This document shows, one piece after another, positions 52,864 through 64,000 of a stretch of DNA of 64,000 bases. The translations under genes were made by a program, and so were the position numbers. The notes below the pieces were generated by a model. The model was not told the origin of the DNA and ran no database searches. It saw nothing but the letters and a program-made list of their open reading frames with translations. Numbering within the stretch: the first letter of the stretch is position 1; the number at the start of each line of letters is the position of its first letter. Source of the stretch: Cristatella mucedo (lineage: Eukaryota; Bryozoa; Phylactolaemata; Cristatellidae); the NCBI GenBank assembly GCA_009760855.2, contig WPIO01000049.1, positions 2,435,001-2,499,000 on the forward strand. The letters are read 5' to 3'.

Positions 52864-53093
52864 GTGCTGACATGTGGCTTTGCTGAAAAATTTAAGCATA
52901 GTTTGTCGAGGTCGGGTACGGAATAAGGAATTGAACTGCTTCTATTGCTAGATCGTGAGCAAGGTTCTCTTTTAGGCTGCCATTTAAAAAAGGAGAGGAT
53001 TCTCTTGTTGTTCCAGATGTCTGGCAGCCGTATTTACTTGCTAAATGCATACCCTCGATGCATGCCTAGTTCCTTCGAAACTGTTTGCATACT
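52864..53093 (+). repeat. Copy 1 of a ~230-bp duplicated unit
   Basis: Starts GTGCTGACATGTGGC, includes ATAAGGAATTGAACTGCTTC, TCTCTTTTAGGCTGCCATTT, TACCCTCGATGCATG and ends CTGTTTGCATAC immediately before the hAT terminus. The second copy is at 55,474-55,856. Confidence 0.85.
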
Positions 53094-55420
53094 CAAGTAG
53101 GGTTTCTGGTTACTGCTCAACAGTAACAGTAAGGCAGCTGTTTTTTGCCCATAATCAAATAAAGTAAATAGCTGTTTTTTATCTGTTTTAATGTTTCTAA
53201 CCAAAATTGTTAAACCAAAAAATACTACAACTGAAGCTCCAATGTTCATTATGGATAGAGAATATGTAGCTGAAAACAAATTTTTGAAATTTCTTTTTAA
53301 TGGTTTAGTGATGCGTTAGGATGGTTTCATCAAATTGGTCGAGAACTAAAATTAAGTGCAATTTTGCCAACATTAAGTAAGATAATAAGTAAATTAATCT
53401 TGTAACATCAACAAAATTGATTTTCTGTTAAGCCATGTCTTCAGTTTGGGAATGCGGTACAAAACGAAAGAATCCAATTACAGAGGAGCTAGAAGGTCAA
53501 TGTGGACGATGCAATACAATCATCAAATGTTCTGGAAACTCTACGTAAACATTGAAGAATCATCTGAAAGTACAGGGAATCGATTTTGGTAAACCTGCTG
53601 AAGGGTGTACATCCAAGGAAGAGCACGTGAACAATAAAAGAACAAAAATAATCGCCTATTTCCTGGGGCAAAGGAGTCTGACTGAGATTGTTGCCAATCT
53701 GGCTGCAGATTGAATATTGATTACAGCTATCACTAAAAGCATGCATATACAGCAATCGATCTCATTGGACGGATTCAAACTTTCAGCGAACGAAAGTGAT
53801 GCAATGAAGCTGGTGCATGAAGATTACGAAGAAAAGAGAAGCAAAGCAATTGCCTAAATCGAGGGAAAACCCTAGAGAGGGGCATACAGTTTAGCACGAC
53901 TGTGGATGAATACATAACCACTTGAGGACGTCGATTCTTAGGAGTCAACATTCATGATAGTTGCTATGAAGCAACAATCAAGACCGGTCTTGTCCGCATA
54001 TTTGGTTTTTGCAGTGCTGTCGATTTGGTTGAATCAATGGAGCAGCATTTGAGCACTTTTTAGAATAGCAATGGTGAAGAATATGGTAGGATCTGCTCAG
54101 GACGGCACTGCATAAAATATCAGATGCATTAGCCACATCAATGTCATCGGACAGTTCTGCTTTAACCATGGTCTGCACCTCAGAGTATGCGACATATTTT
54201 AAAAGACGAGCACTGAGATGGACAATTTAAACCTGGATAGTGATGATATTGCGGAAATGGACCATTTGCAAGCAGGTACAGACTTGGTAGTGATCATCAG
54301 TGGTTCATAAAAATTCATATTCATTAAAAAAAGATGCCGATACCACGATCTGCTCACGAAATCACGAAAGCTTGTCAAATTCGTCAACAAATTAACCGTT
54401 TGAAATAATGCCTTTCAATCCAAAGAAAAAGCTGAGTTCGGACGCTAGATTGAACTGTATCTTGATATGGAGCCACTCTGGCCCTCCATCTCATTATTAA
54501 GACGCTAGTAAAGACAGAAGTCACCATCCGAGAGACATTAACCGAATTAAAGTCCATGGAAATGATTGAGCATTGAATTTTGAAGCTCTCAAAACATTTC
54601 TGAAGTCAACGGAACCAGTGAAACTTTCTGTGGAGAATTTAAGTTGAGAAGACGCGATGTTAATGAGTGCTGACACAAATTTTGAATTCATGCTCAACAA
54701 GCTCTCAAAACCTGAATAATGAAATTAGTACCAAACTCATGGACAATTTGAAATATCGCGTTGAAACGAGACTGAACAATTATACCACGAACCTCTTGGG
54801 TAGTCTAAAAGATCTATCTGTCACCCAGTCAAAAACTGTGCTGGATCTTGCGGGAAATCAAGCGTCTTGTTTATTTGGATTCAAAGATGTACAAGTTGTC
54901 CTCAAATAGTCATCAGGTAAGATGCTGAAAGTGTGAACTTATCTCCTCAAGATAAATTTAATTTGTTCCGTAAAAAAGCTGGATCATCATTTGCAATCGC
55001 AGGGCAAAAGAGTTTCAAATGGCTCAAGCTCGAATTCAAGATCTTCAAGAACTTTAGTCGGTGCACTGAAAATCTCCAAAAGTTGTACGATACATTTCTA
55101 TTCATGAAACCGACATCATCTGACGTTAAAAGAGTTTTTTGGTACGTACCAATTTCCGTACAAAATTAGGATCACTTCTCTCAGACAAGTCACTTAATGC
55201 ACTTGTGTTCTTGAAATATTAATATAAACATTTAAAATGTATTGATTTATACTTTATAACGATAGATTTATAATAAAACAGTGCTCATCGCAAAAATAAG
55301 CTCTTAACTATGAAATTAGTGGAAAATGGATTAAAAACAGCTGCTGACAGCTGTTTTTTGAAAACATTTCGAACAGTAAACATCTGTTTCACAAATGGCT
55401 GTTTTAAGAAACCCTACTTT
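53094..55420 (+). mobile_element. Second hAT transposon, BED-type, degenerate
   Basis: Terminal inverted repeats CAAGTAGGGTTTCT (53094-53107) and AGAAACCCTACTTT (55407-55420) match at 13 of 14 positions. Subterminal CAGCTGTTTTTT motifs occur near both ends. The interior encodes a broken transposase on the plus strand. An 8-bp target duplication is not apparent. Confidence 0.8.
53436..55230 (+). pseudogene. hAT transposase pseudogene (BED finger and dimerisation domain)
   Basis: Pieces in order: a BED zinc finger (CGRCNTIIKCSGNS, stop, TLKNHLKVQGIDFGKPA), IAYFLGQRSLTEIVANLAAD, the core around FSTTVDEYITT and RRRFLGVNIHDS, and at the C-terminus LQKLYDTFLFMKPTSSDVKR with the FRTKLRSLLSDKSLNALVFL region in a shifted frame. 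Many stops and frameshifts interrupt it, so it is inactive. The KPTSSDVKRVF motif replaces the usual KPTSTDVERVF of hAT dimerisation domains. It belongs to a different hAT lineage from the element at 4.2 kb. Confidence 0.8.
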
Positions 55421-55473
55421 CAGAAGCCCACCTGTTCTGCATATGTTCTTCTCCAAATGAGCGTCATATATCA

Positions 55474-55856
55474 GTGCTGACACGTGCGCTCTGCTGAACC
55501 GTGTGTGCATAATTTGTCTAGGTCGGTTACAATAAGGAATTAAACTGCTTCGACTACTTGGTCGTGAGCAAGATTCTCTTTTAGGCTGCCATTGAAAAAG
55601 GAGCAAACTATTTTGCTGTTTCAGATGTTTGGCAGCAATATGCCGAGCTGGTTTGGTCCAGTGGTTAAGGTGCCCCCCCAAGGTCTGGCTGAGGTCGTGG
55701 GCTCGAGCCCCCGAGGCATTTGTGAAGCACCTGAATAGAGATTAAGTTCTCTGAGGGCACTATACAAATGACTTATATAGTATATATTAAATAATATTCA
55801 CTTACTAAGTGCTTACCCTCGATTAATTCACAGTATTTCGGACCGTTTGCATACAT
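55474..55856 (+). repeat. Copy 2 of the duplicated unit, with SINE insertion
   Basis: Colinear with copy 1 (GTGCTGACACGTGCG, ATAAGGAATTAAACTGCTTC, TCTCTTTTAGGCTGCCATTG, TACCCTCGATTAATT, CCGTTTGCATAC) but split by a SINE A between TTTGGCAGCAATA and CACTTACTAAGTGC. Confidence 0.85.
55641..55800 (+). mobile_element. SINE A copy, full length
   Basis: Box A TGGTCCAGTGGTTAAGGTGC, box B GGTCGTGGGCTCGAGCCC, then TGAAGCACCTGAATAGAGAT, TAAGTTCTCTGAGGGCACTA and TACAAATGACTT. It sits inside copy 2 of the local duplication but not in copy 1, which therefore acts as a natural empty site. Confidence 0.85.
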
Positions 55857-57005
55857 ATTTAGTATCGCAGTCCAACATCGAAGGGAAAAAGTAATCTTGG
55901 ACTCTAACATCAAGATGAGGATCTTCATAAAAGGTCCACAATATCCAGTCGAGACTGGCTGTGCATGCATGGCACTTGAGCCTGCATATTTGCAGCTGCC
56001 CCCCCCCCCGTTCTGCCGCTCGAGCCAGCGTGAGAAATATGCACAGTTCACACAGCACATCACTGTCCCGAGTCATCTGCCGAGGCAGATGCACCCACTA
56101 GCAACAGATTGGCCGACTGCCAAGATAGGATGTCTTTTTGCACTTACAGCCATTTCTTGCAAACACTAGCATAACGTAGCACACCACATATGGCGTTGCC
56201 ACTGAGGAACAATTGGCAGCAGCTGGAGAAGATTAAGTCACACAATTTGCTGCAGTCGTAGCAGAGAGTTGGAGGTAGTTAAGTGGATGCTGGCCATGCC
56301 ATTAATGGCAGGCAACACCCAGCGTGGCATGCTAATTCCTTCAGCATGCGTTTTTTGGCATCCCAGTACGACAACCGAGAGAGTGCTGACTAGGTGGCTC
56401 CGGGGTCGCAACACCCACTGGACTCGGCTTGCCAAGCTATGAAGCGGCAGCGGCAGCATGTTCAGATTCCACGGAGTCAGTCATGTTGCGCAAGCTCCGA
56501 AGCACGAAAATCCCCATCGAGTGACCGAACCATGCAGATCTTATGATGCTGCACAAGTAAAGCAAAAGCTCGCACCAATCTCGACTGTCCATGCTGCAAG
56601 TAAAGGTGCTGGGTGGGTAGGTATTCAGGCTGCACCCTAAATTGATGCCGACTAACCGAGCGGCGAAGAATCCTCTCCCAAACTCTACCACTGTGCTCTC
56701 CACTTACCACACTTGCCAACAGCTGCAGCGCTCGACATGTCACACCGAAGGCCCGCCGTCTGTCGCATCAATAAAACCAGCCCAGCTGCTATGAAGTGAC
56801 CCTGATGTCTGCCTCGTCGAGTGTGACTGCTGCTGCTGCTGCTTCTTCCAGCTGACAGCTTGCTTGCCGAATGACTGCAGTGCAATAGGTCTAGTCCAAT
56901 TGCACTGCAGCATCGAGTGCGTTAGCATGGAACTCTGGGATGCTGCCGATGGATTATAGATAGCCCAGCAATTAATTAACTGACTCAGCCTCTGTCAATT
57001 TCTGC
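55857..57005. other. No confirmed feature
   Basis: Open frames on both strands without recognisable motifs. A C run lies near 56,000. Confidence 0.4.
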
Positions 57006-57105
57006 AAGACCTATGGATAGTTCAATAGCAGCAGCAGCAGAAGCAGCAGCAGCAGAAGCAGCAGCAGCAGAAGCAGTGGCGGCTGCAGCAGCAGCAGAAG
57101 CAGTA
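57006..57105. repeat. 15-bp-period CAG/AAG tandem repeat
   Basis: CAGCAGCAGCAGAAG units repeated about four times with a short interruption (TGGCGGCTG), a higher-order form of the CAG tracts. Confidence 0.9.
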
Positions 57106-57786
57106 ACACAGGAATTCTTGCCTAGGCCAGCCCTACGGCTGGGGCCGTGTAGATTAGAGGCTATCTCAGGGTAAGGGGGAAACCTGAGAGTTTCACAAGG
57201 CATTTCTCTCCGGCAAGGCTTTGCAGATGCAGGTGACCAGATGCTGATTGCCGAGCTTGGCTATCACCACAAGCATGAGCATGTGTGCCAAACCGTTCAG
57301 ACTAAAGCAAGCAGGCCACCAGCTGATATTGGAAGGAACTGGGAAGGCAGTAGTTTGCTTGTAAGCATGCTGGCTTACAGGTGTAAGCAGACATATGCAA
57401 GTACGTGTACACGTCACAGCTGACTCAGCTGATTCGCCATTACCGCCCAGCAAACTTTGCTACGGTACTTACGGTCAGTGGTGAGTTTGCCCCACGGGAG
57501 CAGCAGCATGCTGGGCACCTAAGCGAAAAAACAGAATGGAAAATGTCTTGAATCAGTTTAACCTCCATGGAACAATATTGGCTACCGACTCTACAGCATT
57601 GGAGTGTAGCCTTTTTATATTTTGACTTGGAGAATGCTTGTGCATTTAACACGTCTTTCAAGCCAGACAGACAAAGTTAGTGTTATACAGCAGAGCTCCA
57701 TGGCACACTCACAGCCTAAGCAGCTGTCTCTAGGCATACACGAAAGCCAACAAACTGCATCTCTCAGAGAAGCGAATGCGAAGAAG

Positions 57787-57789
<3 letters not shown>

Positions 57790-57862
<73 letters not shown>

Positions 57863-57971
57863 GAGAGACAGACAGGGACAGATAGAGACAGAGAGTGGGA
57901 GGGAGGGAGACAGACAGACACAGACAGAGAGTGAGAGACAGAGAGTGGGAGAGAGAGAGAGAGAGAGACAG

Positions 57972-58012
<41 letters not shown>
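57790..58012. repeat. (GA)n, GACA-rich and (GT)n compound tract
   Basis: About 40 GA units, then GACAGAGA variants to about 57,974, then about 19 GT units. Confidence 0.97.
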
Positions 58013-58014
<2 letters not shown>

Positions 58015-58089
58015 AGCATTGCTGAGTGAGCAGGTCACAGAGTCGAAGAGTGAGTGATGAATGCCGTGGTAGCAATATTAATATGCCGC

Positions 58090-58620
58090 GGTAGTACTAA
58101 ATTTAGCAGTGCTGGACGGCAGTAAATGATGTGCCAGAGTTAGTCGTACGAGAGAAGATGACGGTAGATGAGCATTATCTACTTTCCACAGTCTAGGACC
58201 TGCACAACACACATTTCTGTCGCCAAGGACCCGTAAGTGAAAGAATGGACCAGCTAATTTATCTTCGGGAGAGGACCTGAGGGCACGAGGAAGGTGAAAC
58301 TAGTGCCATGGTTCATTAAGATAAGGCGATGGAGACATTGGGGGCCTTGCGGGACGGAGCAAGAACTAGGCTTGGTATCCATTTACCGCCCGGGAGCCAT
58401 CGCAGTTCCTTACACAAATGAGACACAGGGTTGGATTTCTTGGATTTGCTAGCCAACCCTGTAGCCGTATTAATAACCAGCCATAGATCATTTTTCGGTA
58501 GCCCAACCAAAACTGAACTACAGTACTCCAGTCTAGGCAGAACAAGGTAGCTAATGCAAGCTACCACGATAGGAAGACCCTAATCTTGGAATGGAAATCG
58601 AACACGAAGACTAGCAGTGG
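58090..58620 (-). mobile_element. LINE fragment, second CR1-like family
   Basis: The minus-strand frame gives LPRLEYCSSVLVGLPKNDLW, LVINTATGLASKSKKSNPVS and ELRWLPGGKW, typical of the C-terminal reverse-transcriptase region of CR1-type LINEs. It resembles the fragment at 12.2-12.6 kb and differs from the 25.4-kb family (LQLVQNSAARLV). Only part of the frame is open. Confidence 0.7.
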
Positions 58621-58897
58621 CAGCTGTATTCATAATAAAACTTTTCAAAGTCAAGCAGCCGTCACAGAGGACACCTTAAATTAAGAGCACATAATGGCCG
58701 CACTGCCGAATAGATGAAAAAGTCTCAGTCCAGCTATAAATTTAGATATGCTTAACGTAGGAGTTCGCTTGTATTGTCTTTAAGCTTACGGAAATTCGCT
58801 TACATTCAGCTTCGAATGTCTGCAAGATTGGCATTCAGCTTATCAAGTAGTGCATTCAATGATGATTGCAGCCTTGCATCGTCAAAGATGTAAAAGT

Positions 58898-59085
58898 GAA
58901 TAATAATAACAATAAGAATACGCTTGATAAAGAGCCCCAGAGAACTGAATCTCTTCCTAGGTGCTTTACATTTGCTAAAAAAAGTTACACGATCAAATGG
59001 GGAGGGGTATCATGCTTGATGAACAACATGAATAACATGTTTATCGTTGACATGCACAGTGTTTGCATGAAGTGTGGTTAGTGGA
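58898..59085 (-). mobile_element. 3' end of the 25.4-kb LINE family
   Basis: An AATAATAATAACAATAAG tail then GAGCCCCAGAGAACTGAATC, and TCATGCTTGATGAACAACAT, match the 3' untranslated region at 25.4-25.6 kb and 3.1-3.2 kb. No coding part. Confidence 0.65.
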
Positions 59086-59090
59086 GCCGA

Positions 59091-61040
59091 TACGAATGGG
59101 CAAGTACAGTTTTTTTCGAGAGGCTAGCTAAAAATGAAGGCAAGCGATTGGGACGGAGAGAGGGTGCGTCCTCAATCAAATAACCAGTCTGGAGTGGCAG
59201 CTGGACCTGACGTCTACGCATGGCCGGCTGTCGATATGTTGCCCGCCACCTCCTTTGCTATCCTGGCAATCAGCGACCCAGCAAGGCTTTAAATCTAAGA
59301 GCACTGAGAAAACTGCCAAACTGGGTTCGAATCACCCTTCAGCTTTGGATCCATTTTCCAGAAGCGGTAGAACATGCTTGACGTATGCCAGAAATGGCTC
59401 AACTGGCCACAGAGACCAGTTTCGGGCGCGGGACACTGAGTGTTGATGTCAGTCAGCAACAGCAGCTGGTTCCGAATTTTTGCTACTTCATTCTCCAGCA
59501 TGGCCTCCAGTGTAAATCTTAATGGCTTCCAGCTTAAATCGCCTGGCAAGCTAAAGACTGGCGATGCTTACCTGTATATCGCCTATTGGGAGCACCGAGC
59601 TACCAAGCAAGTCTTACAATAGCTGCTGAACACACGTAAACAACTGCCTGTACAGAATTGAGTGATCACACTCCTCTGTGCTACAAGATTGACTGCAGCA
59701 GGAGGATACTAATAGGCATTAATGATTCCAGGTCAATTACTCGATGCATGCATTACCGATGTAGTAGCAACGCCTTCAGCTTTAACAATTGCACCCCAAA
59801 ACGTAAACGCTATGCCATTTCGGCGATAACGTGAACTTAAAAATCCAAGGTGATATTGATATCGGACACGTGACAAACTCCTGATTGTAGCTCCTTCTCT
59901 TTTATGCAATCAAGCAGGGATAACAATTTACTTCATTGCTGAATCTTTGACGGTGAGACCAAGCCATCCCAGCTCAGACTACGTCGCTTCAGTGAAATGC
60001 AGTACCAATATATTATGCAAGCACGGTAACGGCACTTAAATCCGGCGCGCCTTGCACTGTGAAGCTTGTAACGAAACCGTTTATTGAGCACTTTGATCTG
60101 GGCACCAAGTGTTTGTGGCCGAGTACTGGGGGGGTTTTTGTACTTTGACTGAACACGGGACGATGATCGAAGTTCTGCTGGAAATTAAGTGTCGGCTTTG
60201 CTTTGCCAAATAGCAGGATTGCCTGCACGTAAAAGCAAGAGAAAGCGCCGATGCTTAGGAAACACGGGAGCACCAGCGATAAGACGGACTAAGACACTAC
60301 CAATTATTGGATTGAGCTTGCAACTACTACTGCCGATGTTGCATCGATCGAAGCACATCTTTTTAAGCATTCGAAAGAAAATTAAAAGGTAAGCAATTGT
60401 CTCGGGGGAAGACGTAACTTCCAGTGCGATGAAAACTAATCGATATTTAGGTCTGCTTGTGAGACAGCCAAGCAGGCACAGCATACACCTACAAGTCCCC
60501 CCCCCATCGATTCAGCATTAATTATGTTGCATCCTTACTAACTTTGCATCATTGTGATGATTCAATGGCTAACATTCTTCGAGAGTTTTTCGCAGAAGAC
60601 TCATATCTGCTGCTGCTTTTGATATGCTATTGGTAGGCCAGTACACACATTTCACACAAACAGTAGAACTAAGCCTAGCTGATGAACAGGCAAAGTAGTA
60701 TGGTAAGAAGCAACAGAGTAGCAGTGTGGAGCTGGTGTAAAGTCGGCTTCAGAATCTGCTACTGCAGAAGAAAAACTTCGATGCATTAAAGTGGCTGTAC
60801 AAGGTGAGTTCCACAGGCTCAGTACTAGACAAAGTGTGAAAGCGTCGGTTGCAGGCAAGATTAAATTTAGCCTAATCTTCAGATCCTAAAAATAGCCGAC
60901 GGCATATGTAAGCTGGAACTTCTGTGGCAGTTCAACCAACAGCTGATGAGCCAGGTGGTGACTGGACAAGTTCATACTAAGAAGTCATATTTCTATCTAC
61001 TGCGCAGCCAGTAGCCATAGCAAGTTTACTGGCATTAGTT
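59091..61040. other. No confirmed feature
   Basis: A minus-strand open frame around 59,430-59,549 (FTLEAMLENEVAKIRNQLLL) looks protein-like but has no recognised family or clear splice sites. Nothing else stands out. Confidence 0.35.
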
Positions 61041-61190
61041 CAGTGGTTTGGTCCAGTGGTAAAGGTGCTTGCCCCGACCAAGGGCTGGCTGAGGTCGTGG
61101 GCTCGAGCACAGAGGCATAAGTGAAGCACCTGAATAGAGATTAAGTTCTCTTAGGGCGCTATACAAATGAATACTCCTTTATTTTTAATT
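61041..61190 (+). mobile_element. SINE A copy, full length
   Basis: Box A TGGTCCAGTGGTAAAGGTGC, box B GGTCGTGGGCTCGAGC, then TGAAGCACCTGAATAGAGAT and TAAGTTCTCTTAGGGCGCTA. Confidence 0.8.
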
Positions 61191-61327
61191 ATAAACATCT
61201 TGGAGTGGACTCTCAATCTAATGCCACACTTAGGAACCGTTGTAGAAACTTGCTGGCATATAAAGAATAGACAGCAATTAGGTACGTGTGCTTCAATGAC
61301 TCTAATCAAGCTACAATGGTGATGGTG

Positions 61328-61500
61328 GTGAGCCGTAATGGCTCACTAGGTAAGGCGGTTGCTTTTCACGACCTAAGCCCCGAGGTCATGGGTTCGAATC
61401 CTGCGGTGGGCGATCATTTGTTGCCACTGCAAGCGGTGGTGATAGCCGTAAGGGGTCTTCTGTCGCTATACAAAAAGAGGTTGTTTAATCAGCTAGGATT
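61328..61500 (+). mobile_element. SINE B copy, best-preserved
   Basis: Box A GGCTCACTAGGTAAGGCGGT, box B GGTCATGGGTTCGAATCC, the GCGGTGGGCGATCATTTG body, GTGGTGATAGCCGTAAGGGG and TACAAAAAGAGGTTGTTTAA, ending TCAGCTAGGATT. Confidence 0.8.
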
Positions 61501-61622
61501 TTTGTTAGCAGTGAAAGTTATCTTTTGAACCGATGTGTCCAAAGGCAATTGGACAGGGCTGACGACACTGAGATTGTGAGAGCCTGGTTTTAGGTTGCCA
61601 ACAAAGAAAATTTCAAATGATG

Positions 61623-61629
<7 letters not shown>

Positions 61630-61683
<54 letters not shown>

Positions 61684-61692
61684 ACACACACC
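61630..61692. repeat. (AC)n tract
   Basis: About 30 AC units with one AT change near 61,679. Confidence 0.97.
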
Positions 61693-62393
61693 TGTCACCA
61701 AATCTAGAATCCCATATAAGTATGAGCTGACACTAAATAGAAGACTGAGACTCACGTTAAATCCCTGCAGCATCAAATGCACCTCACTAAGGAACGATAC
61801 CTCGTAATAAAACTAGAGGAAATTATTAGCTGACATTGTATCCCTTCACACATGGCTCAGAAGTATCAACTCTCGATGAAGGTTAGATTGGCACGCATGA
61901 CTTCATAGCGATGGGCAAGTCTGTGGAAGCACCTGAAAAGCAAAGACCTTAGAATCCCATGTGGAGTGGTCGGTGCAGATCTCGAGCTTGAATGGGAAGT
62001 AACTTGCTGTGAATTCCAACTTGCATTTCGTTAAGCTATGAGTAGTGGCTTGCTGTTATCTACGGCACGCAGTTTGCTCATCCATGTTTATTAAAATTAC
62101 TATATAAAAGCCATTTATAGATGTTATATGCTAGGAGAGGTAGGAGACATTTTTTAAGATGTTTCAGCCAGTCGCGATGGAAACGTTCCACAATAAAAAG
62201 GAAGCAGCAAATAGCTGGCAGAGCCAGCTCTGAGACTATTTTAGGTTGCTATACAAATGTCCGATTCGCTTCGATGGCTGTCTACTTATGACCATTCTCT
62301 AAAAACTATGGTACCGCCCCAAGACCCTCTAGCAGACTTAATCTTGGCACTGGTTCTCGGCCACCAAATGAGTTATTCGCAGGGTTTTGCTCT
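61693..62393. other. No recognisable feature
   Basis: Short open frames only. Confidence 0.45.
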
Positions 62394-62540
62394 CTGCTGG
62401 TTTTGCCCAGTAGTTAATGCTGGCCCGACCAAGGTCTGGTCAAGGTCGTGGGATCGAGCCCAGTAGCATCTGTGAAACGCTTGAAGAGAAAACAAATTCT
62501 CTTAGGGTCATATACAAGTGAATTATATACATATTTCTAT
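62394..62540 (+). mobile_element. SINE A copy, diverged
   Basis: TTTTGCCCAGTAGTTAATGC, GGTCGTGGGATCGAGCCC, then GAAACGCTTGAAGAGAAAAC and AATTCTCTTAGGGTCATATA. Colinear with the 61.0-kb copy. Confidence 0.65.
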
Positions 62541-63705
62541 TTTTCTTGAGACCTACCCCGACCTCGTCCTGGTGGAATGGGTTATATTTTGAGCAACGTC
62601 TGACTAGATGCTCACAGGGGCTGGTCGAGACAAGGAGAGTTTGAGGTGCACCACCAGGTGCTGACTCTTTAGCAGCATCTGGATAAGCTGGCTGTCCGAT
62701 CATGCTTTTGGATCCGAGCCTCAAACACTTCGAAGTTCAATCTAATCGACCGTTTCCACAGCTTTCTGCGGCTGGCTGCTAGCATGGGTGCGTTCGCAAC
62801 CTGGTGAGCAGCCATCGAAGACTACTCAGCTGTTGTGGCCCTCACACTGACAAGCTTGGCAACCAGTTCCTGCCCATCATGACACGGATAACTCAGTCTG
62901 CTGCAGAGCTGGTATCTCAAAACAAATGCCTCGGTGCTGATAGCAGAGTGGGATCCTTTGCCTGGTTATCAAGAACCACTGCCTTCCTTGTCAATAGCAG
63001 CTGTTTCAAGAAGACCCATTCATTCATCCCCCAGGCCTGCCGACGCCACACCGATCGTGCTGAATGAGCAGACACATGCAGGGGACAAACCCGGAGCAAG
63101 GCAGGCGTGACTGGTCCTGCTCACCAGAGCGAGGCTGCCGAATAGGTCAGCTGCTTGCTGGCTGACCGTGAATGAAAGATGGGCTTGGCCAAGTGCACAG
63201 CTGATTAGTCCTGAATACGCAGACCTTTCTGCTCGGTTTGATCGGTGGAAAGGAAGCTTCCAAACTCAGTCTTGCAGAAAGTGGTAGTGAAACACGTTAT
63301 CCGATTATTAGATAAGCAGATACACTGTAGCATGGAACTCATCCGAAGGAATAATCAACACTGTTACTCAGCGATAAGGGCACTGCAGGGGGGGGGGGTA
63401 ATCGGCGAAGGAGCAAGTAGGTAGAATGGAGAAAATAAAAGCAGAGAGAGCTTCAGTGTGAGCTGTCAAGACTTGTGCAGTTTGCCTAGTACATCAACAA
63501 CAAATAAATAAATAAATAATATAACTACTAACTAATTATAATATCACAGAAGAGCCGGTCTGGTGCTAACTGGAAGCAGAGGCAAAACCTAAAGCTAAAA
63601 ATAGCACCAGTATCTAGCAAGGTCCTTATACAAAACACACGAACTCACGTGGGGACGGCCGCACACACTCATTTGTGCAAAGGTTTGTATGCATGCACAC
63701 GTACG
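62541..63705. other. No recognisable feature
   Basis: A G run near 63,390 and a short (AAAT)n at about 63,501-63,520. No gene recognised. Confidence 0.45.
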
Positions 63706-63800
63706 CATGCACACACACACACACACACACATATGCACACACACACACATGTGCACACACACACGCACACGCACACACAAACACACACACACACACATAC
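63706..63800. repeat. (AC)n tract with CATATG/CATGTG interruptions
   Basis: Several AC runs broken by short CATATGC, CATGTGC and CGC steps. The His/Thr open frames are artefacts. Confidence 0.95.
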
Positions 63801-64000
63801 TAATAGGAATGTATCTGCATTTTGCTGTGCAACTTGCCTTGTCGTCCTGTTGAGAAATCCCGATTCATTCTAGTGACAAATGGGAGCAAGACGGAGCCTG
63901 AGTCAGCCAATCCTACTCCAAGCTACATCATTTCACACATCGACATCGGCTTAGTTACGAATCCATGCGAAATATCGCCACAGACACCGAGTGTTTTCTT

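Noticed and set aside
55641-55700. Functional tRNA gene suggested by box A/box B sequences
   Set aside because: The cloverleaf cannot be completed, and the same head recurs attached to a LINE-like tail; it is a SINE.
63595-63873. Cys/Val and His/Thr repeat frames
   Set aside because: Translations of an (AC)n microsatellite.

Overview
The window is nuclear DNA from an animal. It contains a large intron-rich gene and many decayed transposons, tRNA-derived SINEs and microsatellites, and nothing resembling bacterial operon structure. The repeat spectrum (CR1/L2-type LINEs, two hAT transposons, a SPIN-like hAT MITE, long GA/CT, CAG and CATC tracts) would suit a lophotrochozoan such as a free-living flatworm or a mollusc, but the sequence alone does not fix the species.

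The one clearly identifiable protein-coding gene lies on the minus strand from about 33.1 kb down to 10.9 kb. It is a DLC1/STARD13/STARD8-type RhoGAP (the family of Drosophila crossveinless-c). I assembled it by eye from up to twelve exons: SAM domain (33.1, 30.7 and 27.1 kb), a large serine-rich linker exon with a tensin-type YDNVP motif (19.2-20.4 kb), a short linker ending in the family signature DSGVGLSLTR (18.5 kb), a helical exon (17.1 kb), a RhoGAP domain with arginine finger (14.8-15.9 kb), and a C-terminal START domain (10.9-12.1 kb). All proposed junctions keep the reading frame, and the joined product of about 1,125 residues is close to the vertebrate family length. The 5' end, the middle of the SAM domain and the RhoGAP-START connector are incomplete or tentative.

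Left flank, 0-9 kb: SINEs, LINE tails, a 2.2-kb degenerate hAT-Charlie-type element (4.16-6.31 kb) and a 0.6-kb compound microsatellite. Introns of the RhoGAP gene hold a SPIN-like MITE, LINE pieces and a 5'-truncated LINE with an open 389-codon reverse transcriptase frame (25.4-26.8 kb).

Right flank, 33-64 kb: dominated by GA/CT tracts and repeats, with a few low-confidence candidate exons (40.3, 43.6-44.3, 45.2, 47.0-47.3 kb). A second hAT element (53.1-55.4 kb) sits between two diverged copies of a ~230-bp unit, one of which carries a SINE insertion. Three short interspersed families recur: SINE A shares its 3' tail with the local LINE; SINE B has a distinct body; family C is a ~120-bp repeat found six times in one orientation. 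At least seven nearly perfect short hairpins or palindromes are scattered through the window.
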